Source: an uncultured Ulvibacter sp. (GTDB lineage Bacteria; Bacteroidota; Bacteroidia; Flavobacteriales; Flavobacteriaceae). From it: a DNA stretch of 64,000 bases. Below the pieces are notes generated by a model, which was not told where the DNA came from, did not search any database, and was given only the letters and a program-made list of their open reading frames with translations. Positions 16,712 to 26,210 of this stretch are shown here, one piece after another; position 1 is the first letter of the stretch; every line of letters begins with the position of its first letter. Made by a program: the position numbers and the translations under genes. The DNA lies in NCBI GenBank assembly GCA_913063405.1, contig CAJXZB010000004.1:62001-126000 (forward strand), written 5' to 3'.

Positions 16712-18174
16712 CAAATTTCTTTTCGGAGTCGTGCGACAGGCAAACTCAATTGTTCACGATATTTAGCAATGGTACGTCTCGCTATTGGATAACCTTTCTC
16801 CAATAATATTTTAGCTAATTTATCGTCTGTCAAAGGTTTTCTTTTGTCTTCCTCGCCAATAGTTATTTCCAATATTTTCTTAATTTCTTTGGTAGAAACG
16901 TCCTCCCCTTGATCATTTTTCATTGATTCACTGAAGAAATCTTTTATGAGTCTTGTGCCGTAAGGAGTATCAACATATTTACTATTCGCAACCCGTGATA
17001 CGGTGGATATATCCATGTTTATCTTATCAGCAATATCCTTTAAAATCATTGGCTTTAGCCTACGCTCATCACCAGATAGAAAATATTCTTGTTGCTGATG
17101 CATAATAGCATTCATAGTAACAAAGAGCGTTTGTTGCCGTTGTTTTATTGCATCAATAAACCACTTAGCCGCATCCAGTTTTTGCTTTATAAATTGAACT
17201 GCATCTTTTTGTGATTTTGACTTGTCTTTGGATTCTTTATATCCTTTTAACATATTGGTATACTCTCTAGAAACGTGCAATTCGGGCGCATTTCTTCCAT
17301 TTAGAGTAAGTTCTAGGGCTCCGTCGACGATAGTAATAGCAAAATCGGGAACCACGTGTTCAACGATTCTGTTGTTTCCGGAGTAGGTTCCTCCTGGTTT
17401 AGGGTTAAGCCCTTCAATTTCTTGTATGGCCTCTCTTAGTTGATCCTCCGAAATGTCGAATTTTTGAAGTAATTTTTTATAATGTTTTTTTGAAAAATGA
17501 TCGAATGTTTCCTCCAAAATTGAGATAGCCAGACTAATAGCTGCAGTAGGTTTTTTACGTTCTAATTGAATCAATAGACACTCCTGAAGATCCCTCGCTC
17601 CAACACCTGCGGGATCTAAATCCTGAACAATCTTAAGAACCTTTTCAATTTTGTCAACATCGGTGTATACATTTTGTGTGAAAGCGAGGTCATCTACGAT
17701 ATCAATAATTTCTCGTCTTATATATCCACCTTCATCAACACTTCCCACCAAAAATTTGGCAATTTCTTTTTCATCATCGTCTAGTCGGTAGGTGTTTAAT
17801 TGTTGTAACAAATACTGATTAAATGATGTTCCTGCTGCATAAGGCATTTCTTTATCTTCATCATCGGCACTGTAATTATTAGCGCTTAGCTTATAACTTG
17901 GAGTTTCGTCGTCACTCAAGTAATCGTCTACATTAATTTCGGTTTCAATTACCTCTGTACCGTTTTCAAATTCATCTTCATAGTCATCATTCTCAAACTC
18001 ATCATCAAAAGAATCTCCTTCATCCTTGCCACCTTCAAGGGCTGGGTTTTCATTCATTTCCTGATTGATTCGCTGTTCAAAAGCTTGTGTAGGCAATTGT
18101 ATCAACTTCATCAACTGAATTTGCTGAGGTGATAGTTTTTGTGAAAGTTTAAAATTGAGCTGTTGTTTAAGCAT
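16711..18174 (-). CDS. rpoN: RNA polymerase sigma-54 factor
   Basis: Alternative sigma factor for -24/-12 promoters that need AAA+ activators. Region I at the N terminus is glutamine-rich (KQQLNFKLSQKLSPQQIQLMKLIQLP). Region II is strongly acidic (residues about 50-110, runs of D and E). The core-binding domain follows (DLDPAGVGARDLQECL and EGLNPKPGG). The helix-turn-helix contains DISTVSRVANSKYV, and the RpoN box reads ARRTIAKYRE near residues 465-474. The 487-residue length is normal. No sigma-54 activator is encoded in the window. Confidence 0.97.
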   Translation of the reverse strand: MLKQQLNFKLSQKLSPQQIQLMKLIQLPTQAFEQRINQEMNENPALEGGKDEGDSFDDEFENDDYEDEFENGTEVIETEINVDDYLSDDETPSYKLSANNYSADDEDKEMPYAAGTSFNQYLLQQLNTYRLDDDEKEIAKFLVGSVDEGGYIRREIIDIVDDLAFTQNVYTDVDKIEKVLKIVQDLDPAGVGARDLQECLLIQLERKKPTAAISLAISILEETFDHFSKKHYKKLLQKFDISEDQLREAIQEIEGLNPKPGGTYSGNNRIVEHVVPDFAITIVDGALELTLNGRNAPELHVSREYTNMLKGYKESKDKSKSQKDAVQFIKQKLDAAKWFIDAIKQRQQTLFVTMNAIMHQQQEYFLSGDERRLKPMILKDIADKINMDISTVSRVANSKYVDTPYGTRLIKDFFSESMKNDQGEDVSTKEIKKILEITIGEEDKRKPLTDDKLAKILLEKGYPIARRTIAKYREQLSLPVARLRKEI

Positions 18175-18200
18175 TCGTAAAATTATGTACTTATAAAGTT

Positions 18201-18240
18201 AAAAAAAACTGGCTACTTATAACGTAAAGCGGCCAGTTTT
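18201..18240 (-). terminator. Intrinsic terminator of asnS
   Basis: AAAACTGGC (18205-18213) and GCCAGTTTT (18232-18240) form a nine-pair stem. On the minus strand it ends in a run of T residues (the eight A residues at 18201-18208). It separates asnS from rpoN. Confidence 0.75.
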
Positions 18241-18271
18241 AATAAAAGCTTGTGATATTTACCGTGAAATA

Positions 18272-19714
18272 TTAAAACTCTGCATTACCAGGGGTTCTTG
18301 GATAAGGAATTACGTCACGAATATTACCCATACCCGTTACAAACTGTACCATACGTTCAAACCCAAGACCAAAACCACTATGCACGGCAGTTCCAAATTT
18401 TCTTAATTCAAGATACCACCAAAGCTCCTTTTCATCTATTCCCATGGCCAACATTTTTTCTTTTAGGACGTCATATCGCTCTTCGCGCTGCGCACCACCT
18501 ACTATTTCACCAATTCCTGGAAAGAGTACATCCATAGCTCGGACCGTTTTAAGATCATCGTTTAAACGCATATAAAAAGCTTTAATTTTTGCTGGATAAT
18601 CAAAAAGAATTACTGGACATTTAAAGTGTTTTTCGACTAAAAAGCGCTCGTGTTCACTTTGCAGATCGGCTCCCCATTCTTCTATAATGTACTTGAACTT
18701 TTTCTTCTGATTAGGTTTGGATCTTTTCAAAATTTCAATCGCTTCAGTATAGCTTACTCTCTTAAAGTTGTTGTCGAGAATAAACTGAAGCTTTTCTCGT
18801 AATGCCATTTCACTTCGTTCGGCTTGAGGTTTACTCTTTTCCTCATTCACAAGGCGCTCTTCTAAAAATGCTAAATCATCCTTACAATTCTCAAGAACGA
18901 AGGCAATTATATATTTTATAAAATCTTCCGCGAGATCCATTGTAGCATCAAGATCGTAAAAGGCCATTTCAGGCTCAATCATCCAAAACTCAGCCAAGTG
19001 ACGAGATGTATTAGAGTTTTCGGCTCTAAATGTAGGGCCAAAGGTATATACTTTCCCTAAGCCCATAGCGTAGGTTTCTGCTTCTAATTGACCACTTACC
19101 GTAAGGTTTGTTTCCTTTCCGAAGAAATCATCTTTGTGGTCAACGTCCCCATTTTTATCCAAAGGTGGATTTTTTTGATCTAGTGAACTTACTCTAAACA
19201 TTTCACCCGCACCCTCAGCGTCACTTCCAGTAATAATTGGTGCGTTCATATAATTGAATCCATTTTTCTGGAAGTATTCATGCACAGCAAAGGCCAATTT
19301 CGAACGAGTTCGCATCACTGCGCTAAATGTATTCGTTCTTACACGCAAATGTGCTTGTTCTCTAAGTGTTTCAAGTGAGTGACGTTTTGGAGAAAGAATG
19401 GTTAGCTTTACATCCTCAGGATTAGCTTCTCCAAGAATTACAACCTTAACAACTTGAATTTCCACCGCTTGCCCTTGTCCTTGACTCTCAACGAGAATGC
19501 CTTTTACTTCAATCGCAGCACCTACTGTTATTTTCTTGAGAGTTTCTTCCTCAAATTTCTCAAAATCGATAACGCATTGTATGTTCTTGATCGTCGAACC
19601 ATCATTTAAAGCAATAAAACGATTACTTCTAAAGGAGCGAACCCAACCTTTAACTATGACTTCATGAAGAGAAGGCTCACTGTGTAATAATTTACTAATT
19701 TCTGTATGCTGCAT
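18272..19714 (-). CDS. asnS: Asparaginyl-tRNA synthetase
   Basis: Class IIb aminoacyl-tRNA synthetase charging tRNA-Asn. The N-terminal OB-fold anticodon-binding domain (about 1-110) includes VKGWVRSFRSNRFIALNDGS. The catalytic domain shows motif 2 (FRAENSNTSRHLAEFWMIEPEMAF) and motif 3 (GFGLGFERMVQFVTGMGNIRD), ending in PYPRTPGNAEF, the usual AsnS C terminus. The long insert around residues 285-330 is common in AsnS of this group. The 480-residue length is normal. It is transcribed towards rpoN and has its own terminator. Confidence 0.97.
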   Translation of the reverse strand: MQHTEISKLLHSEPSLHEVIVKGWVRSFRSNRFIALNDGSTIKNIQCVIDFEKFEEETLKKITVGAAIEVKGILVESQGQGQAVEIQVVKVVILGEANPEDVKLTILSPKRHSLETLREQAHLRVRTNTFSAVMRTRSKLAFAVHEYFQKNGFNYMNAPIITGSDAEGAGEMFRVSSLDQKNPPLDKNGDVDHKDDFFGKETNLTVSGQLEAETYAMGLGKVYTFGPTFRAENSNTSRHLAEFWMIEPEMAFYDLDATMDLAEDFIKYIIAFVLENCKDDLAFLEERLVNEEKSKPQAERSEMALREKLQFILDNNFKRVSYTEAIEILKRSKPNQKKKFKYIIEEWGADLQSEHERFLVEKHFKCPVILFDYPAKIKAFYMRLNDDLKTVRAMDVLFPGIGEIVGGAQREERYDVLKEKMLAMGIDEKELWWYLELRKFGTAVHSGFGLGFERMVQFVTGMGNIRDVIPYPRTPGNAEF

Positions 19715-19800
19715 AACGTGTTAATTGAGGCGCTAAGATACTTTTAAAAAGAATTCCAAAAAAATAAATTCCTATTTCTGAAACCGAATTCTGAAGAGTC

Positions 19801-22191
19801 TTATTCCTCTTCTTCTTCATTGTCAGGGATAATTTTTAAAGAAGGTTTTTTGAACGTTTTCTTGTTCGCGATATTGCGCTCTAAGGAGAGCAGGAGTGAA
19901 GGTAATAATAACAAATTTGCAAGCATGGCAAAAAGTAACGTAGCCGAGACTAAAGCTCCCAAAGCTACGGTACCTCCAAAGCTAGAGATGGTAAATACCG
20001 AAAAACCGAAGAACAAAACGATCGAGGTGTAGAACATACTAACACCGGTTTCCCTAAGGGCTGCGTATACCGATTTCTTGATTTTCCAGTTATTGGCTAT
20101 TAACTCTTGACGGTATTTGGCTAAAAAGTGAATCGTATCATCTACCGAAATACCAAAGGCAATACTAAATACTAGAATAGTTGACGGCTTAATAGGAACA
20201 CCTAAAAAACCCATAAGACCAGCAGTTATGAGAAGTGGTAGCAAGTTAGGAATTAACGAGACCAAAATCATTCTTAGGCTTCGAAACATCCAAGCCATAA
20301 AAAGAGCGATTAGCAAAATGGCCAAGGATAGTGAAATTACAAGATTGTTAACGAGGTATTTTGTCCCTTTTTGGAAGACTAAGGCCTTTCCTGTAAGGGA
20401 TACATCATATCTTTCTGCCGGAAATATTTTGTCTATTTCCATACGAAGATCCTCTTCAATTCGGTCAAACCTGTCTGTCTCCGTGTCCTTCATAAAGGTG
20501 GTCACACGCGCATATTGACCTGTAGTATCTACATAGCTTGACAAAAGGTTGGTACTCTTTGCGCTGCTCTTGGCATACGATAGTATAAAAGTTTGTTCTT
20601 GGCTATTGGGGAGTTGATAGTATTCTGGGTTATTATTGTAATAGGCCTGTTTCGAATATTTCACCAATTCAACAACCGATAACGGTTTAGAAAACTCTGG
20701 AACCTCATTAATATACTCTTGGAGTTTATCAATTCTTTTGAGAGTAGCGAGCTTCATAACCCCTTTCTTCCGTTTGGTGTCAATCAATATCTCTAAAGGC
20801 ATAATCCCTTCAAACTCACTTTCAAAGTACTTAATGTCTTTGTAGAACTCCGTCTGCTTAGGCATGTCTTCAATAATACTTCCTGAAATTTTAATGTTAT
20901 AAATCCCAATGATACTCGCACATAAAAGGGCGATAGCACATATATAAATGGCGATTCTGTACCCTCTAACCATCTTTTCCATCCAATTTACAAAACTATT
21001 AATCCAACCTTTATTAAGGTGTTTTAGATGCTTGTACTTTGGTACAGCCATATAGCTGTACATAATAGGAATTATCAAAAGGCTCAATAAAAATATGGCC
21101 AAAATATTTATGGAGGCAACAATACCAAACTCTTTCAGAAGCTGACTATTGGTAAGAATAAAGGTGGCAAAACCAGAGGCCGTGGTAACATTCGTCATTA
21201 AAGTGGCGTTTCCAACCTTTGAAATAACACGTTGTAGTGACTTTGCTTGATTCCCATGCTGTTTGATTTCGAGCTGGTATTTATTGATTAAGAAAATACA
21301 ATTGGGAATTCCAATAACAATAATAAGGGGTGGAATTAATGCGGTAAGGACTGTTATTTCATAATGGAGCAACCCTAAAATCCCGAAGGACCACAGAACA
21401 CCAATAATCACCGTTAACATAGAAATGAAGGTCGCTCGAAAGGACCTAAAGAAGAAAAAGAAAATAAGAGAGGTGACGAGTAAAGCCGCTCCAATGAACA
21501 TTCTAATCTCATCAATAATATTTTGTGAGTTTAAGGTTCGAATGTATGGCATTCCAGAGGTGTGAACCTTTAGACCGGTCTCTTCCTCAAACTTTTGAAC
21601 CGTGGGAATAAGGTTTTTATCTATAAAATCTTTACGAGCCGAACTATTCACAATGGTACGGTCTAGGTAAATAGCCGTTCGCACTGATTGTTTGTTTGGA
21701 CTGTAAACCAAACCGTTATAAAATGGCAGTTTCGAAAACAACTCGTATTGGTACGCGTCTAATTTCTTTTGGTCGAAGATGGAATCTTTTATAAAAGGAA
21801 CCATTTTAAAGCCTTCAATACCCGTTCTTTTTTCAAGCTTCTGAAGGTCACCAATGGAAAGCGTAAATTCTACCTCCTCTGCTTGCTTTAAGTCTTTGGA
21901 AAGTTGGTTCCACGCCTTGAATTTTTCTGGGGTAAATAAAGTAGAATCTTTAACACCCAGAACTATAAGATTTCCCTCTTCTCCAAATTGATTTAAGAAG
22001 TCCTTATACTCAAGATTTATTTCGTGATCGTCTGGCAGCAAATTTGCTTCAGTATATGTAAACCGCATGTGTTTCCACTGCAGCGCCAGGAGTACTGTTA
22101 TTGCTGCTATTAATAGAAGAATTAAGGTTCGATTTCGTAAAATAAAACGTGCAATTGCACCCCAAAATCCAATACTGAAAAGTTTATTCAA
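19801..22191 (-). CDS. MMPL/RND superfamily transporter
   Basis: A 796-residue inner-membrane transporter with a duplicated layout: one N-terminal helix, a periplasmic domain, five helices, then the same again. The first half contains a sterol-sensing-like bundle (LTALIPPLIIVIGIPNCIFLINKYQ), and the second half has the conserved GISVDDTIHFLAKYRQE helix with its acidic pair. Members export lipids, hopanoids or other hydrophobic compounds; the substrate here is unknown. No ATG lies before the first membrane helix, so the start is TTG 22191, supported by a TACCTTTG promoter box just upstream. The C terminus is a short acidic tail. Confidence 0.88.
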   Translation of the reverse strand: MNKLFSIGFWGAIARFILRNRTLILLLIAAITVLLALQWKHMRFTYTEANLLPDDHEINLEYKDFLNQFGEEGNLIVLGVKDSTLFTPEKFKAWNQLSKDLKQAEEVEFTLSIGDLQKLEKRTGIEGFKMVPFIKDSIFDQKKLDAYQYELFSKLPFYNGLVYSPNKQSVRTAIYLDRTIVNSSARKDFIDKNLIPTVQKFEEETGLKVHTSGMPYIRTLNSQNIIDEIRMFIGAALLVTSLIFFFFFRSFRATFISMLTVIIGVLWSFGILGLLHYEITVLTALIPPLIIVIGIPNCIFLINKYQLEIKQHGNQAKSLQRVISKVGNATLMTNVTTASGFATFILTNSQLLKEFGIVASINILAIFLLSLLIIPIMYSYMAVPKYKHLKHLNKGWINSFVNWMEKMVRGYRIAIYICAIALLCASIIGIYNIKISGSIIEDMPKQTEFYKDIKYFESEFEGIMPLEILIDTKRKKGVMKLATLKRIDKLQEYINEVPEFSKPLSVVELVKYSKQAYYNNNPEYYQLPNSQEQTFILSYAKSSAKSTNLLSSYVDTTGQYARVTTFMKDTETDRFDRIEEDLRMEIDKIFPAERYDVSLTGKALVFQKGTKYLVNNLVISLSLAILLIALFMAWMFRSLRMILVSLIPNLLPLLITAGLMGFLGVPIKPSTILVFSIAFGISVDDTIHFLAKYRQELIANNWKIKKSVYAALRETGVSMFYTSIVLFFGFSVFTISSFGGTVALGALVSATLLFAMLANLLLLPSLLLSLERNIANKKTFKKPSLKIIPDNEEEEE

Positions 22192-22214
22192 AATATACGG
22201 CAGTTACGAAGATT

Positions 22215-22222
22215 CAAAGGTA
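22215..22222 (-). promoter_or_regulatory. -7 promoter box of the MMPL transporter gene
   Basis: On the minus strand TACCTTTG matches TAnnTTTG exactly and lies 23 bases before the TTG start. No TTG was found at the -33 distance. Confidence 0.4.
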
Positions 22223-22269
22223 CTAATTCCCAAGCAGGAAGGAATCTTTTTCTAACAGATTTTATTGAT

Positions 22270-23529
22270 CTAAACCTTAAGGTAGAAGGTAAATTTAAAG
22301 GAAACGTTGTCATCGAAATCAGGCAGTGAATAATATCCATATCGATAGGCGAAACTCAGGCCAAACCCGAAGAGTAGTTTATTAAGTTCTAGCCCCGATT
22401 CTGAATAAAACTGATTGAGAGTATCGAATACTGGCCCGATGTGCTGGTCCTTGTTTTTTAAATCACCTAATGCGTGTCTAGTAATGAGAACTAATTCTGG
22501 TCTAAAGCATTTTGAAATATTAAAACGTGCAAAACTATGTTTTACCTGAAGTGAAGAAAGTTTATCTGAAAAAAATTCTCCAAAGTACATGGTTTCAAAT
22601 GTTCTACGACCGGCTACCGAGAAACGTTTTAGAATACTTCCTTTTGTTGGACTATTAGGGTAGGCGTGAAATAGATGGGTAAGGGGAACTTCACCAATGG
22701 CAACCTGGCCCTCTAACAAAAAGTGCGTCGAGGATAAATTCTTTCGTTTTAAATAATAATCCAGTTTGAGACCAAGTTTAGTATAATTAAAATCACCGTC
22801 GAAAACGCCTTTTAAACCTTGGGTGATCTGAGTACTAATTTTCGGAAGACCATCAAAATATTCAACCTGACCATCTTCCGTGGTAAATGAATTAGTTTTA
22901 GGTGCAATACGAATTGAAACCGTTGTTTCGGTTATCTCGTAACTGCTTAAAAGACGCTCATTGTCTAAATAAAAATAACTTTCGGTTTGTTTGATATGAC
23001 TTTTGGAGAGTCTAAATTCTGAAAAAATTTTTGAAGAGAATTCGTGTTGAACGTTAGCATGCCAGGTGCGATGCTTGTAAAATTGAGTCACATTTACCAA
23101 ACGTGGTTCGAAAATAGAATAAATTCTGGCGTCTGTTAAAAAATTGGAAGCTCCAACTTCCATCAGATCATCTATATAGAATAGGTTGAGCCAAGTGTTA
23201 GCGTCTTCATTTAGTCGTACACTACCCCCTAGGCTGAACTTAATTTTTTCGTCTATAAACCCTCGTGCAACATAGCCGCTTATCTTGTATTTTTCTGAAA
23301 GGCGTTTATTTGTAACACCGCCAAAACCAAGTCGTAGTCCCTCATAGTTATTATACTTTACAAGGTATTTAAGATCAGCGTCAAAAAAGCCAAGCGGATA
23401 GAAACCAGTACTAAAAGGGCTTGTTTTTATTTGTTGTGACGTTGAGTCTTGTTTAGCTTCGACAGGCTGGTCTTGCGCAAATGCAGGTATTCCAAGAATT
23501 AGAATGAGGAAAAATAAAACCTTGCGCAT
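22270..23529 (-). CDS. DUF5686-like outer-membrane beta-barrel protein
   Basis: A 419-residue protein with a signal peptide (cleavage near AFAQ-DQP) and a barrel-type strand pattern throughout, ending in FKFTFYLKV. The C-terminal part (FGFGLSFAYRYGYYSLPDFDDNVSFKFTF) resembles the end of DUF5686 proteins. Typical DUF5686 proteins are about 800 residues with an N-terminal carboxypeptidase-regulatory-like domain; this protein has only the barrel half, yet it has its own intact signal peptide, so it is a short family form rather than a fragment. It lies between the MMPL transporter and frr on the same strand. The function is unknown. Confidence 0.65.
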   Translation of the reverse strand: MRKVLFFLILILGIPAFAQDQPVEAKQDSTSQQIKTSPFSTGFYPLGFFDADLKYLVKYNNYEGLRLGFGGVTNKRLSEKYKISGYVARGFIDEKIKFSLGGSVRLNEDANTWLNLFYIDDLMEVGASNFLTDARIYSIFEPRLVNVTQFYKHRTWHANVQHEFSSKIFSEFRLSKSHIKQTESYFYLDNERLLSSYEITETTVSIRIAPKTNSFTTEDGQVEYFDGLPKISTQITQGLKGVFDGDFNYTKLGLKLDYYLKRKNLSSTHFLLEGQVAIGEVPLTHLFHAYPNSPTKGSILKRFSVAGRRTFETMYFGEFFSDKLSSLQVKHSFARFNISKCFRPELVLITRHALGDLKNKDQHIGPVFDTLNQFYSESGLELNKLLFGFGLSFAYRYGYYSLPDFDDNVSFKFTFYLKV

Positions 23530-23568
23530 ATAGGATTTAACTTTTTCTTTTTAAAGGATTAAAATGTT

Positions 23569-23601
23569 ATCAATAAAGCGGCAATAAGCCGCTTTATTGA
23601 T
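23569..23601 (-). terminator. Strong hairpin downstream of frr
   Basis: A perfect 14-pair stem, 23569-23582 with 23588-23601, around a five-base loop (AATAA), 20 bases beyond the frr stop. The minus strand continues with AACATTTTAA, a weak U tract. Confidence 0.75.
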
Positions 23602-23620
23602 CTTTTTCTGAAAATATGTA

Positions 23621-24175
23621 TTATACCGTCATAATTTCCTTTTCCTTATTTGTCATAATTTCTTCAATTCTGCTAATATGTGTATCGGTCATATTTTGAA
23701 TATCAATTTCAAGATTCTTCTTCATATCATCTGAAACGTCCAAATCTTTAATGTCATTATTTGCATTTTTACGATCATTACGCACGCCTATTTTTGATTC
23801 TTCTGCTTCATGTTTGGCTTGTTTGGTCAACTCAATTCTACGCTCTTCCGTCAAAGGAGGGACATTAATGATTACGCTTTCTCCATTATTCATGGGATTG
23901 AACCCTATGTTTGCAGTATGAATACCTTTTTCTATTTCTGGAATTAGTCCTTTTTCCCAAGGCTGAATAGAAATCGTCATCCCATCTGGGGTACTTACAT
24001 TAGCTACTTGGCCCAACGGAGTAGGGCTTCCGTAGTAATCTACCATTACGCCTGCTACCATTGCTGGAGATGCTTTTCCAGCTCGGATATTGACTAATTT
24101 TTTTTCAAGATGAACAAGCGCATTGCTCATTGCCTCTTGGGTGCTATCTAAAATGAATTTAATTTCTTCTTCCAT
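23621..24175 (-). CDS. frr: Ribosome recycling factor
   Basis: Splits post-termination ribosomes together with EF-G. The 184-residue protein has the expected two-domain pattern: coiled-coil ends and a central beta domain (KIRAGKAS-type motif NIRAGKASPAMVAGVMVDYYGSPTPLGQVANVS), then SIQPWEKGLIPEIEKGI, the signature ERRIELTKQAKHEAEESKIGVRNDRKNANNDIK, and a final helix. It is preceded by pyrH in the usual pyrH-frr order, 151 bases away and separated by a hairpin. Confidence 0.97.
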   Translation of the reverse strand: MEEEIKFILDSTQEAMSNALVHLEKKLVNIRAGKASPAMVAGVMVDYYGSPTPLGQVANVSTPDGMTISIQPWEKGLIPEIEKGIHTANIGFNPMNNGESVIINVPPLTEERRIELTKQAKHEAEESKIGVRNDRKNANNDIKDLDVSDDMKKNLEIDIQNMTDTHISRIEEIMTNKEKEIMTV

Positions 24176-24273
24176 TTTTAGTGACTGTCACTTGGACAGG
24201 TATATTTTAATTAAACTGAATTTATTCTAAAACGTATATTTTAAAATTAACACATATTTTTCAAAAACCAAGC

Positions 24274-24290
24274 CAAAGTGAGACACTTTG
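24274..24290 (-). terminator. Hairpin between pyrH and frr
   Basis: CAAAGTG and CACTTTG form a seven-pair stem with a three-base loop, extended by imperfect AACC/GGTT pairing. On the minus strand it is followed by GGTTTTTG. It is probably a partial terminator of pyrH. Confidence 0.45.
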
Positions 24291-24326
24291 ATTCGGTTAA
24301 GAGGCACCTGGTTTTTAACCTCGCCT

Positions 24327-25034
24327 TTATAAGTTCACTTTTGTTCCGATGTTTTCTCCGGAAACAACCTTCATTAAATTACCTTTTGTGTTCATATCAA
24401 AAACAATAATTGGCAATTCGTTTTCTTGGCTTAAGGTAAAGGCAGTGGTGTCCATTACTTTTAAACCTTTCCGAAGGACATCATCAAAACTTATAAAATC
24501 AAATTTTGTTGCGTTTGTATCTTTTTCAGGATCGCTTGAGTAGATTCCATCCACGCGAGTTCCTTTCAAAATAACATCTGCATGAATCTCGATAGCACGT
24601 AAAACAGCCGCCGAATCTGTTGTGAAATATGGGTTCCCTGTTCCACCGCCAAAAATAACAACGCGTCCTTTTTCCAAATGACGTATTGCTTTACGTCGTA
24701 TAAAAGGCTCAGCAACTTCATTAATCTTTATAGCGCTTTGTAAACGAGTAGGAATCCCTTCATCTTCCATAGCGCTTTGTAACGCTAATCCGTTGATCAC
24801 CGTTGCTAGCATGCCCATATGATCGCCTTGAACACGATCCACTCCTCTACTTGCACCTGCAACACCTCTAAAAATGTTTCCACCACCAATTACAATGGCA
24901 ACTTGAACACCTTTATCGATGAGTTGTTTTATTTCTTGAGCATATTCCTGAAGACGTTCGGGGTCGATTCCATATTGGCGATTCCCCATTAAAGCTTCAC
25001 CAGATAATTTTAAAAGTATTCTTTTGTATTCCAT
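24327..25034 (-). CDS. pyrH: UMP kinase
   Basis: Hexameric bacterial uridylate kinase of the amino-acid kinase fold, phosphorylating UMP to UDP. Motifs in order: [13 protein letters not shown] at the N terminus, [35 protein letters not shown]-type [26 protein letters not shown], and the C-terminal [20 protein letters not shown]. The 235-residue length is standard. A TATTTTTG box lies 17 bases before the ATG. Confidence 0.97.
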   Translation of the reverse strand: MEYKRILLKLSGEALMGNRQYGIDPERLQEYAQEIKQLIDKGVQVAIVIGGGNIFRGVAGASRGVDRVQGDHMGMLATVINGLALQSAMEDEGIPTRLQSAIKINEVAEPFIRRKAIRHLEKGRVVIFGGGTGNPYFTTDSAAVLRAIEIHADVILKGTRVDGIYSSDPEKDTNATKFDFISFDDVLRKGLKVMDTTAFTLSQENELPIIVFDMNTKGNLMKVVSGENIGTKVNL

Positions 25035-25051
25035 AGCGTGTTTTCCTTCAG

Positions 25052-25059
25052 CAAAAATA
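25052..25059 (-). promoter_or_regulatory. -7 promoter box of pyrH
   Basis: TATTTTTG on the minus strand, an exact TAnnTTTG match, lies 17 bases before the ATG and downstream of the tsf terminator. This suggests that pyrH has its own promoter. Confidence 0.4.
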
Positions 25060-25091
25060 AAGAAAAATGTTGGATGATGTATTGAAAATAA

Positions 25092-25125
25092 AAAAACCGC
25101 GCCAACATAAGTTAGTGCGGTTTTT
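25092..25125 (-). terminator. Intrinsic terminator of tsf
   Basis: AAAAACCGC and GCGGTTTTT pair over nine bases, with a small AAC/GTT helix inside the loop. On the minus strand the stem runs straight into a T tract. Confidence 0.8.
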
Positions 25126-25143
25126 ATGATTATTTGTTGCTAT

Positions 25144-26109
25144 TTAAGCTAGAGAAACTCTTTTAAAACCAACAACAGCTGCATCACCTTTACTTGCAAC
25201 ATAAGCGGCAACGTTTTGTGAGTCATCCATTATAAAATTTTGATCTAACAAAGCTTTTTCGTGGTCTAAAGTAGTATTGTCTGCTATGAAGCGTTCCAAT
25301 TTACCTGGAAGAATTCTATCCCATATTTGCTCTGGTTTCCCCTCTGCTTTTAATTGTGCCTTTGCATCTTCTTCAGCTTTAGCAAGAATCTCCTCTGTTA
25401 ATTGTACTCTTGAAATAAATTGAGGTACATTTTTAAGTGTTTTACCCAATCTACCCAATTCGATATTGTCTTTCTCTATTACGGCAATTCGAGCTTCAGT
25501 TTCAGAAGTAACGAATTCCATAGAAAAATCTTTGTAAGACAGAGTAGTAGCTCCCATAGAAGCAACTTGCATAGAAACACTCTTTGCAACTTCGGCTGCA
25601 CTATCAGACGCTGCTGATAAAGCTGTTAAAGCACCAATTTTATTTCCGTGGATATAAGCTCCAACGAAAGGCCCTTCTAAAATTTCGAATCCACCGATTT
25701 CAATTTTTTCACCAATAACACCGGTCTGCTCGATCAATTTTTCTTGAACAGTCATTCCGTCAAAATCTGCAGCCATAAATTCTTCTTTTGAAGAAGTGTT
25801 TAGGGCAATATCAGCCATTTTATGCGCCATTGCTACATAAGAGTCATTCTTAGAAACGAAATCTGTTTCGCAGTTTAAAGAAACAATAACACCTTTAGTG
25901 GTGTCAGCATTTACTTTTGCGATTACAGCACCTTCACTAGAATCTCTATCGGCTCTTTTTTCGGCAATTTTTTGTCCTTTTTTTCTAAGGATAGAAATTG
26001 CTTCTTCCATATTTCCTTCTGCCTCAACTAATGCCTTTTTACAGTCCATCATTCCAGCTCCAGTTTTTTTTCTTAATTCGTTTACTTCTGCGGCAGTTAT
26101 TTTTACCAT
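25144..26109 (-). CDS. tsf: Elongation factor Ts
   Basis: Guanine nucleotide exchange factor for EF-Tu. The N-terminal UBA-like module (AAEVNELRKKTGAGMMDCKKALVEAEGNMEEAI) carries the EF-Ts signature, and the second signature reads GVIVSLNCETDFVSKN. The 321-residue length reflects the longer form found in Bacteroidota, with a complete C-terminal core (LEGPFVGAYIHGNKIGALTAL and PEQIWDRILPGKLERFI). It follows rpsB in the usual rpsB-tsf order, with a hairpin in between. Confidence 0.97.
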   Translation of the reverse strand: MVKITAAEVNELRKKTGAGMMDCKKALVEAEGNMEEAISILRKKGQKIAEKRADRDSSEGAVIAKVNADTTKGVIVSLNCETDFVSKNDSYVAMAHKMADIALNTSSKEEFMAADFDGMTVQEKLIEQTGVIGEKIEIGGFEILEGPFVGAYIHGNKIGALTALSAASDSAAEVAKSVSMQVASMGATTLSYKDFSMEFVTSETEARIAVIEKDNIELGRLGKTLKNVPQFISRVQLTEEILAKAEEDAKAQLKAEGKPEQIWDRILPGKLERFIADNTTLDHEKALLDQNFIMDDSQNVAAYVASKGDAAVVGFKRVSLA

Positions 26110-26139
26110 CGTTATAAAGTTTTAAAATGTATTTGTAAA

Positions 26140-26191
26140 AAAGGTCGTTTAATCAATTTTTCCTATTAAAGAAAAGAATTAAACGACCTTT
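26140..26191 (-). terminator. Hairpin between rpsB and tsf
   Basis: A perfect 14-pair stem, 26140-26153 with 26178-26191, with a 24-base loop. On the minus strand it is followed by TTTTTTTAC. It lies between the rpsB stop and the tsf start, where a partial terminator would lower tsf relative to rpsB, as known in other bacteria. Confidence 0.7.
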
Positions 26192-26210
26192 AAGTTTTAT
26201 TAAAGTTTAT

